Of a DNA stretch of 64,000 bases, positions 1 through 12,204 are shown piece after piece. The translations under genes and the position numbers were made by a program. Each line of letters opens with the position of its first letter. Positions within the stretch are counted from its first letter, which is position 1. The stretch is from assembly GCF_963583255.1 (NCBI RefSeq), contig NC_084815.1:12447724-12511723 (forward strand). Direction: 5' to 3'. This DNA comes from Pyrus communis (lineage: Eukaryota; Streptophyta; Magnoliopsida; Rosales; Rosaceae). The notes beneath the pieces were generated by a model. It saw nothing but the letters and a program-made list of their open reading frames with translations, was not told the DNA's origin and did not search any database.

Positions 1-1101
1 GTTGTAGAAATGAAGACAATGACCAAGTTTGAGAGAAAGAGATGAGAGAGACAAACGAACCTAATGGCAGTGGAAATATGGTTGCCAAAGCTTCACTGGC
101 TGTAAAGAATGGAATTTTTTGGCCAAAATGCAAAATTTGGTACAAAAATGATATTTTTAAGGATGAAACATTGATGCAAACAAGAAACCCTCACTTTGAA
201 TCTTCACTCTCAACTTCCCTCTATTCGAAATCGGAGCTTAAAGATCTGAGCTTAACCTAAAAATCCAGAGCTCACAGAGCTCTCGGCATCCCTCTCCAAG
301 AAATGAGAACAGTGATGAAATGAGTTGAGGATTTTTAGTATTTATATGTAGGCATTTTAGTAATTTCGGTTTTGTGCATGGTGTGTATGGCATGTGCATG
401 GCCGGTTTGTCTTAATTATGTCCCAAGATTAAGAAATTGTCCCATTTTGGGGTATTTCCCTTTCTTCTATGTGTCTAGAATACTCTTTAGTTTCGTTAAT
501 TTTTTATCCAACCTCTCTCTAGACTCTTTGGAGAGTTCTTTCTTTTCTTCCTTTAGTTTCGTCCCCCAAGACACTCATTTTCTCCATCATTTGTGCAAAA
601 TCGTCCCCAAAACTACTCTCCTCCCTCTTTGTCTCTCAATTTCTCTTCGTCCCAAAGCTACTTTCTCCCCTTCTCTATCCATTTCTCTCCGAAATTTTAT
701 GGGAAAAAGGAAAACTTTCTAGGAATTTTCAAGGATAAGTAAGAAATTTTCTATTAGGATTGTTGTTGTTATCATTTTGCATTTTTTTGTTGAATTTTGT
801 GTTGAGATTTAGGCAGTGGTGAGGCTAGGTTTCAGATTTGGGAAATGGGTTTGCAAACGGAGTTTGTCTAGAAGCATGCTTGCGGACTCGCATCGTGCGA
901 TCGTTTTTGGAGATGGGATTAGCAATCCCTTGGTTTTTGAGGGGTTTAGCTAAGACCGGCTAGTCCCTCCTTTAGTCGAAGCGAGTGAAAGCTACTCCTT
1001 AAACCTAGGCCCTCTAGGAAACAAACACGAGACTGGACTAAGGTTTAGTCCAATCTAGTCCAGTGAATTTTAGTGAGGGAAAACAAACACTCCAAGGGAG
1101 T
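1..1101. other. Intergenic, no supported gene
   Basis: No recognisable protein or RNA gene. Open frames at 42-260 and 372-722 are short and low-complexity, with no family resemblance. The stretch 480-720 is pyrimidine-rich on the plus strand, like a 5' leader or an LTR. At 870-1100 there is an imperfect palindromic segment (GGACTAAGGTTTAGTCC near 1033) that could be part of a DNA-transposon remnant, but I cannot define its ends. Confidence 0.4.
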
Positions 1102-1223
1102 GAACTAAGCCTACCAATAAACTGGCAATAATGAGATTCAAATTTGCCTTTAGCAAGAATTGTACCTAAGACCTCTCACTTACAAGTAAAGATGAATATT
1201 ACGAGACCGTAATACTAAGTGAC
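1102..1223 (-). repeat. SINE remnant (tRNA-derived, family S1)
   Basis: Reading the minus strand, this stretch resembles the copies at 42686-42857 and 53211-53387. It starts with a TCACTTAGTATTACGGTCTC-like head, then a segment of the type AAGTGAGAGGTCTTAGGT, then a B-box-like region and GGCAAATTTGAA. The oligo-A tail is missing, so this copy is truncated or decayed. It lies just downstream of the L2HGDH stop codon. The family call rests only on similarity among copies in this window. Confidence 0.55.
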
Positions 1224-1499
1224 ATCTAGTTAGTTGTTAGGAGATGGAAACCAGCGGTTATTGAACACGCACCAACTGCATAGATAGGATTGTTTTTCGT
1301 AACTACAATAAATCCAAACCACGACACTCTAGAAACTAGAGAATAATTACATATTGACAAGTGCTTAAAAATGGGAAAAGTATATACAAACTTTGTATTA
1401 CAAAGGAATGAGGAGGAAAGAGGTAGAGACGGGAGGAAGGAGCTGAGAAGAGCTGAGGGATCTGGTTGTAACAGATTTAGCCTCTTCAGACAGGGTTCC

Positions 1500-1943
1500 T
1501 TACCCCCTGAAGAATCTTGTTGCTACGTGCTCTGCAATTCCCATGCTTGAAGTTAAACCGGGCGACTCTATTCCAAAAAGGTTGATGAGACCAGTTATCC
1601 CATGAACATCCTCCCCCTACATAGCCGTAAAATGATATATCAACAGAACTATCAATGTTGTACTCTACTGAACCTCTTCATCTATAAAGCAAACATAGCA
1701 CCTACAAGTGTAAGATAGTGTCTTTAACACGTTTCAACCATATAAAAATATGACAAGACAGCTCCGCACACTACATTGAGTTTTAGAAACTAAAACCAGA
1801 GATTTTCCCAGGCCAATTTGTGCTAGGTGCTGTGACAGCAGTGAGATGGTTTTATTAGTTTATCACAAGATCTTGGGCAGAAAAGAAATTGCTTGGCTCA
1901 ACGGAAAAATCAGTACTATGCACTTTTGGTTGTGTAGTAAGTG

Positions 1944-1995
<52 letters not shown>

Positions 1996-3000
1996 AAGTG
2001 TTATTGACACTCCAAAAATCTCATTCTACACTTTTCACAAGTGTATTTTTCTTTCCTAATATAGAATGTTTGGAGTGTAGAATGAGATTTTTGAAGTGCT
2101 AATAACAATTCCCTATATATATATAGAATTTTTATATTAGCACCCCATAAAATGTTGAATGCACTCCACATTAAATTTTAATACTAAATGATTTATGTAT
2201 CCTACTATGCAATGCAATGACAATTTTAACCATATTAGGTTTTACAAAATAAAAAATTTCTAAATGCACCACAAATCACTTTTATTATTTATCTTCATCA
2301 ACTATCAAAACTCCTCCCACCCTCCATTTTTTTGTGGTTATTCTCAACTAGGTTTATCTAACAGAATAGAAAGTACAAAGCATTTAGGAAGCATGAATAC
2401 TACAAATTGGATGAACACAGATATCCGATAGCCATAAAATTTGTTAGCAAACCATAATTTTTCATATGAAAAATGCCTACAAATTGGTAAGAGCTTTTGG
2501 TTTCATTACACGGGCCAAATATTGTTTCGTAAGATACTACATCAAAGCACAACTTAATCGTTCACGTGTCAAAATCACCATCGAAAATTAATAGGCTACA
2601 CAGGCAAGCCCTTGCTTGAACAATAGAGTAGACGAAAAATAAAATCATAGAACGTTTAATTTCTAAGATGTTAGAGCGTGATTCGGATGGTGAAGCAGAA
2701 AACTCGAGTCACAATTCAATGAGCCTACTAAGCTGTTTAAAAATGAACGAAAAACAACAGAGTAGAACAAAAAACAAAATCATAAGACGCTTAAAAATGA
2801 GTGTTACAAGATTTGAAAAATGTGCGGTGTATAGAAAAGGTGGGTTATGGAGAAAAAGTGAGGTGTATGTTGAGAATGTGGGGTATGAGGGTATTACAGG
2901 GAAGTATGTGGGGTGTATTAAGATAATTTTTAATTAAAAAAACAACTGTAGGGTGTATTAAGTATGTGGGGTTTAATACATGGGTTGTTAATATAATAAG

Positions 3001-3038
<38 letters not shown>

Positions 3039-5081
3039 ACGTGAGGGATGTAGATTCTATTACTTTACATGCTCATGTATTCTAATCGATCCTAACTCTC
3101 ATGCTAGATGAGACAACAATCAAATTGAGTCCTAAAATCTCAGGTTCGGGTGTAGGAAAAATATGCAAGAAACTACCTGTATCTGAAAATCAACTGGAGA
3201 CTGTCGAGGACCTGAAAGCTTCGGTCGAATCCCTGCATAGCCTGGCTCAAGAGACCCATCCTTTAGATTTGGGTAGTACTTCCTTATCTCTGGGTAAAAT
3301 AGCTCTTTGCGATTCATACATACAGAATAGTCAAACCTGTGACCAACGCCTTGTCATGTTTTTAAGATTGTCCAACATCACACTCAACATCAGATGCACC
3401 TCAATCAGATCATTAAGATTTTAGCCTAAAAGCATTAAGCATCCAAACAAACATGGGAACGTATATAAGCAACGATATATCCTAAAAAAACTCCCTACAA
3501 GAATATTGACATTACAATTTACGGTTCACCCTAGGACCTCCATTTGATCATTGTCTGAGGCGACAACATTAGTATCAAATGCATGCTCTAATGAAGCCTA
3601 ACTTATGCGAGACACCAGAATTTGTTTCAACATAGGAAGGCAACATAATTTATGTACACAAATATAAATAAATAAAAAGGCTTAAGGAATATGCTCTTCT
3701 GTACAAGCATGGATAGAAATTTTTGGACTGAGTTGCGACCACTTAAACCAATAAAACATACTGGACAATGTAGACAGTACTACATAATATAATAGAGTGG
3801 ACAACAGGGATAAAGAAATGGTACTTATTCAGGAAGCTTGAAACATCATCAACACCATCAATCCATTCTACATCAGGGCCAAACTTGACCTGACCATTTA
3901 AATCCAGGGTAACATGCACACCAAGGCCACCATCCTCTGGTATAGGATAAATCAAGTGTCTGAACGGACAGATTGTAGTATTTGATAAAGTGAAGTAGCA
4001 TCCACGAGCCAAATGGGAAGGAGGAATATGTTCAGTTTGGAGGCCATCAAATCGCTTTGCAAGGGCAGGGGCACTTAAGCCGGCAGAGTTCACAACGAGT
4101 TTAGGAATAAGTATCATCTCTGGTTGCAACAGAAACTTTCCATTCCAATTTTCAAGGGTTTTGGTTTCAGAAACATGAAGGCATAGATGATTTTGTTGAA
4201 TATGGCCACCAATAACAGTAGTATTATAGGAGAAGGTTGTGCCATGATTTTCAGCTTCTCCCTGCACCCATATGGGGATTAAGGGTGATATATACTAGAT
4301 CGTATAAAATCCAATATTCGATTAAAGATACCGAAATTTTATCTGAAGCATGTACTTGAGTTGATCCTAGTGTAACTAAAATAGGAAACGAGAAAGAAGA
4401 GAATAGAAATACCACCAAAGATAGCATGAGCGAATGTGTATCCACAATCCCAGAAAGCGGTGATAGTAAGGCTTTCAAACATGCCAATTCAGGTTCCATT
4501 CTCATGGCTTCTGAACCCTCCATCATTACCAAACCATCAACTCCATTTTGAATCCCGCGATGCATTAGATTATGCAACTTGGGAATCTCGGAAGACCTAG
4601 TTGCAACTATGAGTTTACCAATTTGTTTATGAGGAATATTGTGTTGAGAGCAATATTTGTACAGCAAATCTCTTCCCCTAACACAAAACTTTGCCTGCCA
4701 AATGCATTAAAAAGTTAAAGGATATATTGTGCTTTCAACAATCAAATTAAGAATTGGGAATTTCTTGACATTAAAGTTTATGACTTTTATATTTGATTTT
4801 GTGGGTACCTTGAGGGAATGGGTCGGGTAGTAGATGCCGGCATGGATGACCTCGCTGTTGCGGGAGCTGGTGGAAGTGCCGAAGGTGGGAGCTGAATCTA
4901 ACACCAACACCTCTCTGCCTTCTAGAGCAAGCTCTCTCGCCAACGCCAATCCCACCACACCCGCCCCTATTACCACGCAATCTACCTTCTCTTTGGGAAC
5001 TCCGCCGATGCTACTGATACTGCAACTAGAAGTAACATTACGATGACTCCTCACAATTCTGTCCAATGTGCTTTTCAGCAT
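1500..5081 (-). CDS. L2HGDH: L-2-hydroxyglutarate dehydrogenase, mitochondrial (5 exons)
   Basis: FAD-dependent oxidoreductase (DAO family) that oxidises L-2-hydroxyglutarate to 2-oxoglutarate, a metabolite-repair step at mitochondrial membranes. Exons by GT-AG sites: 5081-4809, 4694-4413, 4261-3825, 3336-3177, 1616-1500; the sum is 1269 nt, 422 aa, with all phases consistent. Visible motifs are the Rossmann dinucleotide-binding GAGVVG at residues 39-44, [15 protein letters not shown] just after it, [19 protein letters not shown] in exon 3, [14 protein letters not shown] in exon 4, and [16 protein letters not shown] in the last exon. The start is the ATG at 5081; the frame stays open upstream but without an ATG. 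The basic, Ser/Arg-rich N-terminus fits a mitochondrial presequence. The last intron (1617-3176) is 1.56 kb and filled with MITEs and TA repeats; the others are 115-490 nt. No frame break is seen, so the gene is probably functional. The protein is slightly short for the family; a further N-terminal or small internal exon cannot be excluded. Confidence 0.93.
1947..1992. repeat. (TA)n microsatellite
   Basis: Uninterrupted TA dinucleotide run in the last intron of L2HGDH, directly abutting the foldback MITE at 1991-2115. More TA runs follow at about 2114-2125 and 3003-3033. Confidence 0.9.
1991..2115. mobile_element. Foldback MITE, Tc1/mariner-type TA target
   Basis: 125-bp element whose two halves are inverted repeats. 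The left end TAGGGAAGTGTTATT and the right end (reverse complement TAGGGAATTGTTATT) match over about 41 bp, with the shared core CAAAAATCTCATTCTACACT. Both ends abut TA runs, so a TA target duplication fits but cannot be told from the microsatellite. It has no coding capacity and sits in the last intron of L2HGDH. Confidence 0.75.
2126..3003. mobile_element. Possible second MITE in L2HGDH last intron
   Basis: The left end reads TTATATTAGCACCCCAT and the reverse complement of the right end reads TTATATTAACAACCCAT (15 of 17 matching), both next to TA runs. The right part contains several variants of GGGTGTATTAAG / GTGGGGTGTATTAAG, as subterminal repeats of non-autonomous DNA elements often do. 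The open frame at 2668-2937 lies wholly in this repeat and is probably not a gene. Ends are provisional. Confidence 0.4.
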
Positions 5082-5832
5082 CTCTCTCTTTCTAAAACTC
5101 AACCGGTCCTCTCGAATGGACACTTAAAAGTTTCACATGAACATGACTTCGTTGAATTTCACTACTTCCACTAGAAATTCTATTCAGTGAAAAAGAAAAA
5201 CCAAATTTCAAATGCATATTAACAATCCGCAAAAACTTGATAGTGTTGCTATGAAGAACAAGAATACCAAAACATTATCTATACATAAAAACAAACTTGT
5301 CCAATTGTCCAAAAGGGGTGATAATCAAACTCCTCATTTCCTCCTACCCAATATTTTGATACATATCATGCATGTCAAAGGTTATAACTTTTATATGCAA
5401 TTAATTCATAAAGAACAGATGAACAAGAAAATTAAGACAAGGAAGCACCAACAAGAACCCAAATCACTGGCCATTTCATTTCCTATTCATCCATCTTGAT
5501 AATGATAAACAAACCATCACAAAAACCTAAATCAAAAAATTATATTGACAGATCCGGACAACTGCAATGGATACCCAATACCTCCTGATTCGCTTACAAC
5601 TTTCGCAACCTGAGCTCGCGACGATGGGTTTTCTCCTTTTCTTCAGCTCGCCGGTTGTCTCTCTCTGTGGATGTTACAATGTTCTGTGTGAGACCAATTT
5701 ACGGGTTTATCAGCAAATACCCGATAATCAAGCATAGATTCTGTTCTCTCATTTATACGAAATTTTTTTCAGTGTGACGTCTTTTAAGACTACATACTTT
5801 GTAATTTGTCCGTTATGACTTTGTTTTATGAA
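5082..5832. promoter_or_regulatory. L2HGDH 5' flank
   Basis: About 750 bp between the L2HGDH start codon and the copia insertion. It holds the 5' UTR and presumably the core promoter of the minus-strand gene. I see no well-placed TATA box that I would defend. The open frame at 5212-5499 on the plus strand has no family resemblance. Confidence 0.35.
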
Positions 5833-5837
5833 TATTT

Positions 5838-6191
5838 TGTTGTAAAAGTTGTTGGAATAAATGTCCACATATTTTAGCCAAAGATGAAAAGTTAGAAAGA
5901 CATAAAAATAGTAGCATTGTTGTTATTGTATGATGTTTTTCAAAATGCATTCATTTCACTTTTATGATTTTTCATGGATATGGCTCTATCTAAGGAGCAT
6001 TCCGTGTATGATTACAATACACAAAAAAAAAAAAAAAAGTAAAAGCAATAATATCAATATCCCTTTCTTTTCTTCTTTACCTGCAATCATTTTATGTTAT
6101 GGTTATGAAAATAAACAATTGGATATATTACATCAGCTTTGATCCAGTCTCTAGTAAAAGTTATCTCTTTAACTTTTGCTTATTTATAACA
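5838..6191 (+). repeat. 5' LTR of copia-1
   Basis: 354 bp, starts TGTTGTAAAAGTTG and ends TTATAACA. It matches the 3' LTR at 11859-12199 along its whole length with scattered differences. The sequence immediately after it (CGTTATCAGTACGACTC) is the presumed primer-binding region; it is not a clean match to the usual initiator-tRNA-Met type. Confidence 0.92.
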
Positions 6192-6780
6192 CGTTATCAG
6201 TACGACTCTTTGAACCCTAACCAGTTCTCATTTCCCTTTGCCGAAAAATGTTTCCTTTAAGGATCTTATTGTCCTTCTTCCTCCTCTGCCTCACCCGCTT
6301 GATGTAACATCGCCAAGATCTGCTAGCACCATGCCTTCTCATAGTTTCAATATAACAATTACTTATATTTTTTATTTCTTGTTTGGTGTAACTCCTAATT
6401 ACTAACCTAGTGTTTATTTATGTTAATTTTACTACAATTTTAGATGGTGTGGTACAATCGCTCATCTTGAACTGCAAATTTAATTTTACTACAATTTTAG
6501 TTGGTGCAGTATGATCACCCATCCTGCATTGCATATTTAAATTTTGATGCTGCTTTAGTGGTATGGTATAATCGCCAATCTTACGTTATATTACTTCAAT
6601 TAGAGTGGTGCAGTACAATCGCCTTCCTCATTAATTATGTAAATCTCGAGCCTGAACTTTCGAGTGCTTATCATTTTGGCCTGAAGAAAAATTTGTCAAA
6701 ACCAGAAATTCTAACACTACATTCCTCTAAAATACATATTATTCTAAGTTCTTACACATCTCATTTTTCTTTCAGAAAAA

Positions 6781-7600
6781 GAGAATGGTGAACTTGGCAA
6801 AACTTGATTTTGTTGCCCTTATATTATTGGGAAAAACTACCTTAGGTAGTGGATGCCAAGATCCATCTGGAGGCAGGAAACCTTGCAGACACCATCAAGG
6901 AGTAAAACATAGATCTGGCGAAGGCCATGATCTTTATCTATCGCCACCTTGATGAAGGATTGAAGAGCAAGTATCTAACGGTTGAAGATCCATTAAGGCA
7001 TTGAGAAATAGATACAATCACCAAAAAACGGTGTTTCTCCCAACGACTCATTATGAGTGGACACACCTAAGATTCTAAGATAAGACGATTCTTGAGTATA
7101 ACTCTGCAATATTCAGAATTAGCTCCCAAATGAATCTTTGTGGAGGAGAATATCACTAAGGAAGATATATTGGAAAAGACTTTCAGCACCTATCATGTCT
7201 CTAACATGCTCCTGCAGCAACAGTATAGAGAGTAAGACTTTATTGAGTACAACCAGCTAATATCGGTGCTCCTTGTGGCTGAACAGAACAATGAGCTCCT
7301 GATAAAAAATCACAGTCCCGACCTACTGAATCGACACCATTCCCAGAAGTGAATGCTACTTCTCTTGAAGTGAATGCTACTTCTCTTGAAGTGAACACCA
7401 GATCCTATCGTGGCAATAATTACAAACGATGACATGGTCACAGGCAAGGTTGGTGCAATGGGGAAGGCAATGGGCATTGGGCGCGTACATGCCGTACCCC
7501 AAAACATCTGGTAGACATATATCAAGCCTCCCTTAAAGAGAAGAGTGTCGAAACCAATTTCATCGACCAGGCTAAACCAATGGATATACATGATCTAATG
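6781..7600 (+). pseudogene. copia-1 gag remnant with zinc knuckle
   Basis: Begins near the ATG at 6784 (MVNLAKLDFVAL), a copia gag-type start. A C-x-x-GHW-x-R-x-C zinc-knuckle-like segment lies around 7447-7500, followed by residues typical of the gag/protease border. Several stops and frame changes interrupt it. In an intact element gag would form the particle that packages the RNA. Confidence 0.7.
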
Positions 7601-8084
7601 TTCGATTTATCAGGGCAATCGAACACAACTCACCTGGATGTTTCAGACTTCATTGTGGAAAGAGGGAATGAAAAATATCGGTCCAATTGAATCATTTTTA
7701 TGTTTAATGTATGCTTATTATCTAAACTTGTAGTTTAAAGCTTGTATTTTAATTCAATAAAAGTGGCATTTCAATTTCTTTTTGTTATGAATAATTTATT
7801 TTTAACTATGATTCCCTTACTCAAAGAGCATGGATAAAAACTATGGTTATTCTCAAAACAAGAGCAATGGCGGAGATATTTGTCTTGCATACAGCGCCAC
7901 CACGCATACAACACTTTGAGATCGAAAATATTTATCAAACTTAATGCTTATAAAAGTAAAGGTAACAACAATATCAGGCCAATCAGATGTAATTGAAGGC
8001 TCGGGAAAAGCCCAGATCATGTTATCATATAGAACAATATTGTCCATACAAAATGCATTGTACGCTACTCGATCTACTTGAAAT

Positions 8085-9066
8085 TTGTTGAGTTTTAAAG
8101 ACATACGTTTAAATGGATACCATATTGAAACAAAAAGTGCAAAAAATGTGGAATATCTATACATTACCTCCAATGATACCCAGAAGCATGCATTGGAGAA
8201 GTTGCGTGGTTTATCAAATGGATCGTATTATACATACATAAAGACAATTGAAGCACATACTATCATGAACCAGAAGTTCATTGATCCAAAAATTTACATG
8301 CTTTGGCATGACCGTCTGGGTCATCCAAGATCTCCCATGATGCGGAAAATCATTATCAACTTTAATAGAATTCATTATTGAAAATACACATTGCTATATC
8401 AAATGATAGTCTTTACAAGGCTTGTTCTCAAGCGAGGTTGGTAATTAGACCATCACAATTAAAGATTGATGTTGAATCCCCATCATTTTTGCAAAGAATT
8501 CAAGGGGATATTTGTGGGCCTATTCAACCACCTTGTGGACCATTTCGATATTTTATGGTTTTGGTTGATGTATCTACCCGATAATCACATGTTTGCCTCT
8601 TGTCTACTCGAAATGTAGCTTTTGCAAGACTTCTTGCTCAGATGATTACATTATGAGCACAGTTCCCAGATTACCCTACTAAGTCAATCCAACTTGATAA
8701 CGCTAGTGAATTTATGTCTCAAACTTTTGATGATTACAGCGTGACTCTAGGCATTAATGTCGAACACCCCATTTCTTATGTCTATACTCAAAATGGTTTA
8801 GTAGAAGCATTTATCAAGCAGCTTCAATTAATAGCTCGTGCTCTGCTCATGAAAACAAAATTGCTAGTTTTTGCATGGGGACATGCCATCTTACATGTTG
8901 CATCATTAGTTTGATCAAGACCTATAGCCAACCATTAATACTTCTCAGTACAACTCGTGTTTGGGTATCAGCTAAACATGACACTTCTACGAGTTTTTTT
9001 ATTGTGTTGTTTATGTGCTTATTGCACCTCCATAACACACTAAAATGGGATCTCAGTGCAGATTAG
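8085..9066 (+). pseudogene. copia-1 integrase region, broken
   Basis: The GAG-pre-integrase motif HDRLGHPRSPMM lies at about 8307-8342. It is followed in shifted frames by GDICGPIQPPCGPFRYFMV (integrase core start, ending at a stop at 8582), an SIQLDNASEF-like catalytic block near 8689 and a YTQNGLVEAFIKQLQL block near 8780-8830. Stops and frameshifts between these blocks make it non-functional. Confidence 0.85.
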
Positions 9067-10327
9067 GAATTTATGTTAGTTTTGATTCACCATCTATCAT
9101 TAGATATTTGAAACATTTGACAGGTGATATTTTTACATCTCGTTTTGCAGATTATCATTTGATGAGACAATTTTCCCGTCGTCAGAAGGAGAAAAGACTA
9201 TTCCAAAAGAACAGAAAGAACTGACATGGGTTGTACCTACCTTATTTCATTTTAATCCACGAAGCCCTTAAGAAAATGAAGTGAAAATGATTGTTCATCT
9301 TCAAAGTATTGCTAATAAAATGCCAGACGCATTTAATGATGCTACAAAAATGACATAATCACATATACCAACTGCAACTGCACCTGCAAGAATTGATGTC
9401 TTTGTTGGACAAAATAAAGTAGCAACGAATGATTCATCCGTTGCACTCCTGAAGCGTGGAAAAGATTCAGCCCCTCGAAAAAAGAAAGATGAGGGCACAA
9501 CTAAATTTAAATGAAATCATTCAGGAGAAGAAAATGAATGACAAATCCACAATTCATAATTCTATACTTCCAGAAAAAAAAAAGATAATGTCCTTGAAGA
9601 GACACATGTCCCTGAAGAGATAGAAATACATGAAAGCAAAGAAAACTCCATAAATTATGCATGTAATAATCAATTGAAATCATATTAAGCGATAATATTG
9701 GGTCCCATTCTGTTGATGAATGCAAACAAAGATAGAATTGGCCTAAGTGGAAAGATGCAATCCAAGCAAAATTAAATTCCTTGGAAAGGCGAAGTGTTTT
9801 GGACCAATAGTCCAAACTCCTCCTGGAGTAAATCCCATGGGTTACAAATGGATATTCACAAGAAAAACGCAATGAGAAAAATGAGATTATAAGATATAAA
9901 GCACGACTCGTTTGTTGCGTGCATAAAGTCATATTTATATGCCCTCTTTTACTTAGGTTTTGACTTAAAATCTTTATGTATCACATGGTATTTTGTTGTT
10001 TGTATTGTATTTCAGGATGAAAGTAAGAGCTTGAAGAAATCATCTTATATTGAATATCTTAAGAGCCTAGAATGGATAGTTTAAAGCCCAACTCGCCCAA
10101 GACCAGACCATAGCCCACAAGTGGCCCAATATCCACCAGAAAAGGCCCTTGCAAAATAGATAACTTGCGAGCTTTGCCCGAAGTGCTCAGAAAAAATTAG
10201 AAAATGGGCCATATATGGTTGGAAAGCCCTAGAATTCTTCTTCATGGTCTTACAAAGACCTGAAATTAATTATGAGGAGACATACTCTCCTGTAATGAAC
10301 GTAATTACGTTCCATTGTTGAATAAGT

Positions 10328-10983
10328 TTGGTGGTTTTAGAAAAACTTGACATGCGACTTATGGATGCCATCACCATGTATCTATATGGAGAATTAGATA
10401 CTTGCATATATATTAAGGTCCCAGAAGGACTTAAGTTGCCTGAAACAACCAACAAACCACGAGGTATGCTCTCAATCAAATTAAGGCGACCAGTATATGG
10501 GCTGAAACAATTTGGACGAATGTGGTATAATCGTCTCAGTGAGTATTTGATCAAAGAAGGATATACTAACAATGTCATTTGCCCTTGTGTGTTCATTAAG
10601 AAGTTAAATTCTGGATTTGCTACAGTGGCAGTATATGTTGATGATATGAACTTAGTTGGAACCCTTGAAGATCTCAATAAAATTGCTGAATATCTAAAAA
10701 GCGAATTTAAAATAAAAGGCCTTAGGAAACAAAATATTGTCTCGGCCTGTGGATCGAGCATTATGCTAATGGAATTTTGGTCTATCAATTAGCTTCCACT
10801 GGAAAAATCCTAAAGCAATTCAAAATGGACAAGGCTTATCCACTAAGCATGCCAATGGTCGTTCATTCTTTGGACATTAAGAAAGATTCATTTCATCCAA
10901 AAGAAGATGATGGAATCCATGGTCTAGAAGTACCATATCTAAGTGCAATAGGTGTTTTATTGTATTTAGCACAATGTACTTGA
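10328..10983 (+). pseudogene. copia-1 reverse transcriptase fragment
   Basis: The translated stretch carries the copia RT hallmarks VYGLKQFGRMWYNRLSEYL and the catalytic box YVDDM at 10634-10648. It is followed by a part resembling the RT/RNase H connection (ILKQFKMDKAYPLSMPMV). The N-terminal fingers region is missing or scrambled: about 9720-10270 holds noncoding-looking sequence. Confidence 0.88.
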
Positions 10984-11280
10984 CCAGATATAGCTTTTTT
11001 CAGTCAACTTATTAGCAAGGTATAGCTCTGCTCTAACAATTCATCATTGGAAGGGAGTCAAAGATGTTTTACGATACCTTAATGGGACAATAGACATAGG
11101 TCTCTTCTACTCCGAGAAATCCACAAATGACTAGAGCCTTGTTAAATATCCAAATGTTGGTTTCTCTCTGATCCTCATAAAGGCTGCTCACAAACTAGAT
11201 ATGTAAGTTGCTACATCTTCCAACACTCGGAAATACTTGCTTTACATGAAGCAAGTCGTGAATGTTCTTGGTTAAGATCG

Positions 11281-11568
11281 ATGATCCACCACATCTGGAA
11301 TTCATGTGATCTACCTTCTAAAACAAACACTCCAACTATCATTCATGAAGATACTGCAGCGCGTGTTGCCCAGATGAAGGAAAGATTCATCAAGGGCGAT
11401 AAGACTAAACATATATCTCCAAAGTTTTTTAGTGCACATGATCATCAGAAAGCTAAAGTTATTGAAGTTAGAAAAATTCGTTCTAATGAAAATTTGGCAA
11501 ACCGATTCACCAAATCTCTACCAAAGTGCACGTTTCAGAAGCTAGTGCATGGCATCAGATTACGTTAG
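11281..11568 (+). pseudogene. copia-1 RNase H C-terminal fragment
   Basis: Residues such as IHEDTAARVAQMKERFIKGD, HISPKFFSAHDHQ and ANRFTKSLPKCTFQKLVHGI match the end of copia RNase H. The frame closes shortly before the 3' untranslated part, polypurine tract and 3' LTR. Confidence 0.85.
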
Positions 11569-11858
11569 CTTACCAATCAGTTAAATTTGAAGAATGTGGA
11601 GTCAGAGGGATATACATATTTGGGGAAACATCCATGATACATGCATGTTGTACTCTTTTTCCTTCGACTATGATTTTTCCCACTGGATTTTTCCTATCAA
11701 GGTTTTAACAAGGCAACATAAGCATACTTAACACTATATCAACAATCCAAGCAAAGTTGTACTATTTTTCCTTTGCTATAGTTTTATTCCCACTGGGTTT
11801 TTCCGAGCAAGGTTTTAACGAGGCAATTGATGTTGATATGTGGGCATCCAAGGGAGAG

Positions 11859-12199
11859 TATTGTAAAAGTTGTGGGAATGAATGCCCACATGTTTTAGCC
11901 AAAGATGAAAAGTAAGGAAGACTTAAGAAAGCATTGTTGTTGTTCTATGATGTTTTTCAAAATGCACTCATTTCATTTTTATGATTCTTCATGGATATGA
12001 CTCTATATAAGGAGCATTTCGTGTTTGATCACAATACATAGAAAAGAAGTGAAAGTAATAATATCAATATCCCTTCTTTCCCTTCTTTACTTACAATCAT
12101 TTTGTGTTATAGTTAAAAAATAAAAGTGTGATACATTGCACCCACTTCGCTTCTGTCTCTAGTAAAGGTCATCTCTCTAACTTTTGCCTATTTATAACA
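11859..12199 (+). repeat. 3' LTR of copia-1
   Basis: 341 bp, collinear with the 5' LTR. Its first dinucleotide is TA where the 5' copy has TG, a mutated terminus. It ends TTATAACA, followed by the TATTT target duplication. Confidence 0.92.
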
Positions 12200-12204
12200 T
12201 ATTT

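Larger units (their letters stand above)
5838..12199 (+). mobile_element. Ty1/copia LTR retrotransposon, complete but decayed (copia-1)
   Basis: Full-length element of 6362 bp flanked by an exact 5-bp target duplication TATTT (5833-5837 and 12200-12204). Internal order is gag, zinc knuckle, GAG-pre-integrase, integrase, reverse transcriptase, RNase H: the copia order, with integrase before RT. All frames are broken by stops and indels, so it is not autonomous. The purine-rich AGGGAGAG directly before the 3' LTR is the polypurine tract. It inserted about 750 bp upstream of the L2HGDH start codon, in the opposite orientation. Confidence 0.93.

Noticed and set aside
372..722. 116-aa open frame
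   Set aside because: Low-complexity Ser/Leu/Phe-rich reading of a pyrimidine-rich stretch with no family resemblance.
870..1100. Possible MITE with internal palindrome
   Set aside because: No terminal repeats or target duplication could be fixed, so it is mentioned only as unexplained sequence.
3101..3424. 107-aa plus-strand open frame
   Set aside because: Antisense shadow of L2HGDH exon 4.
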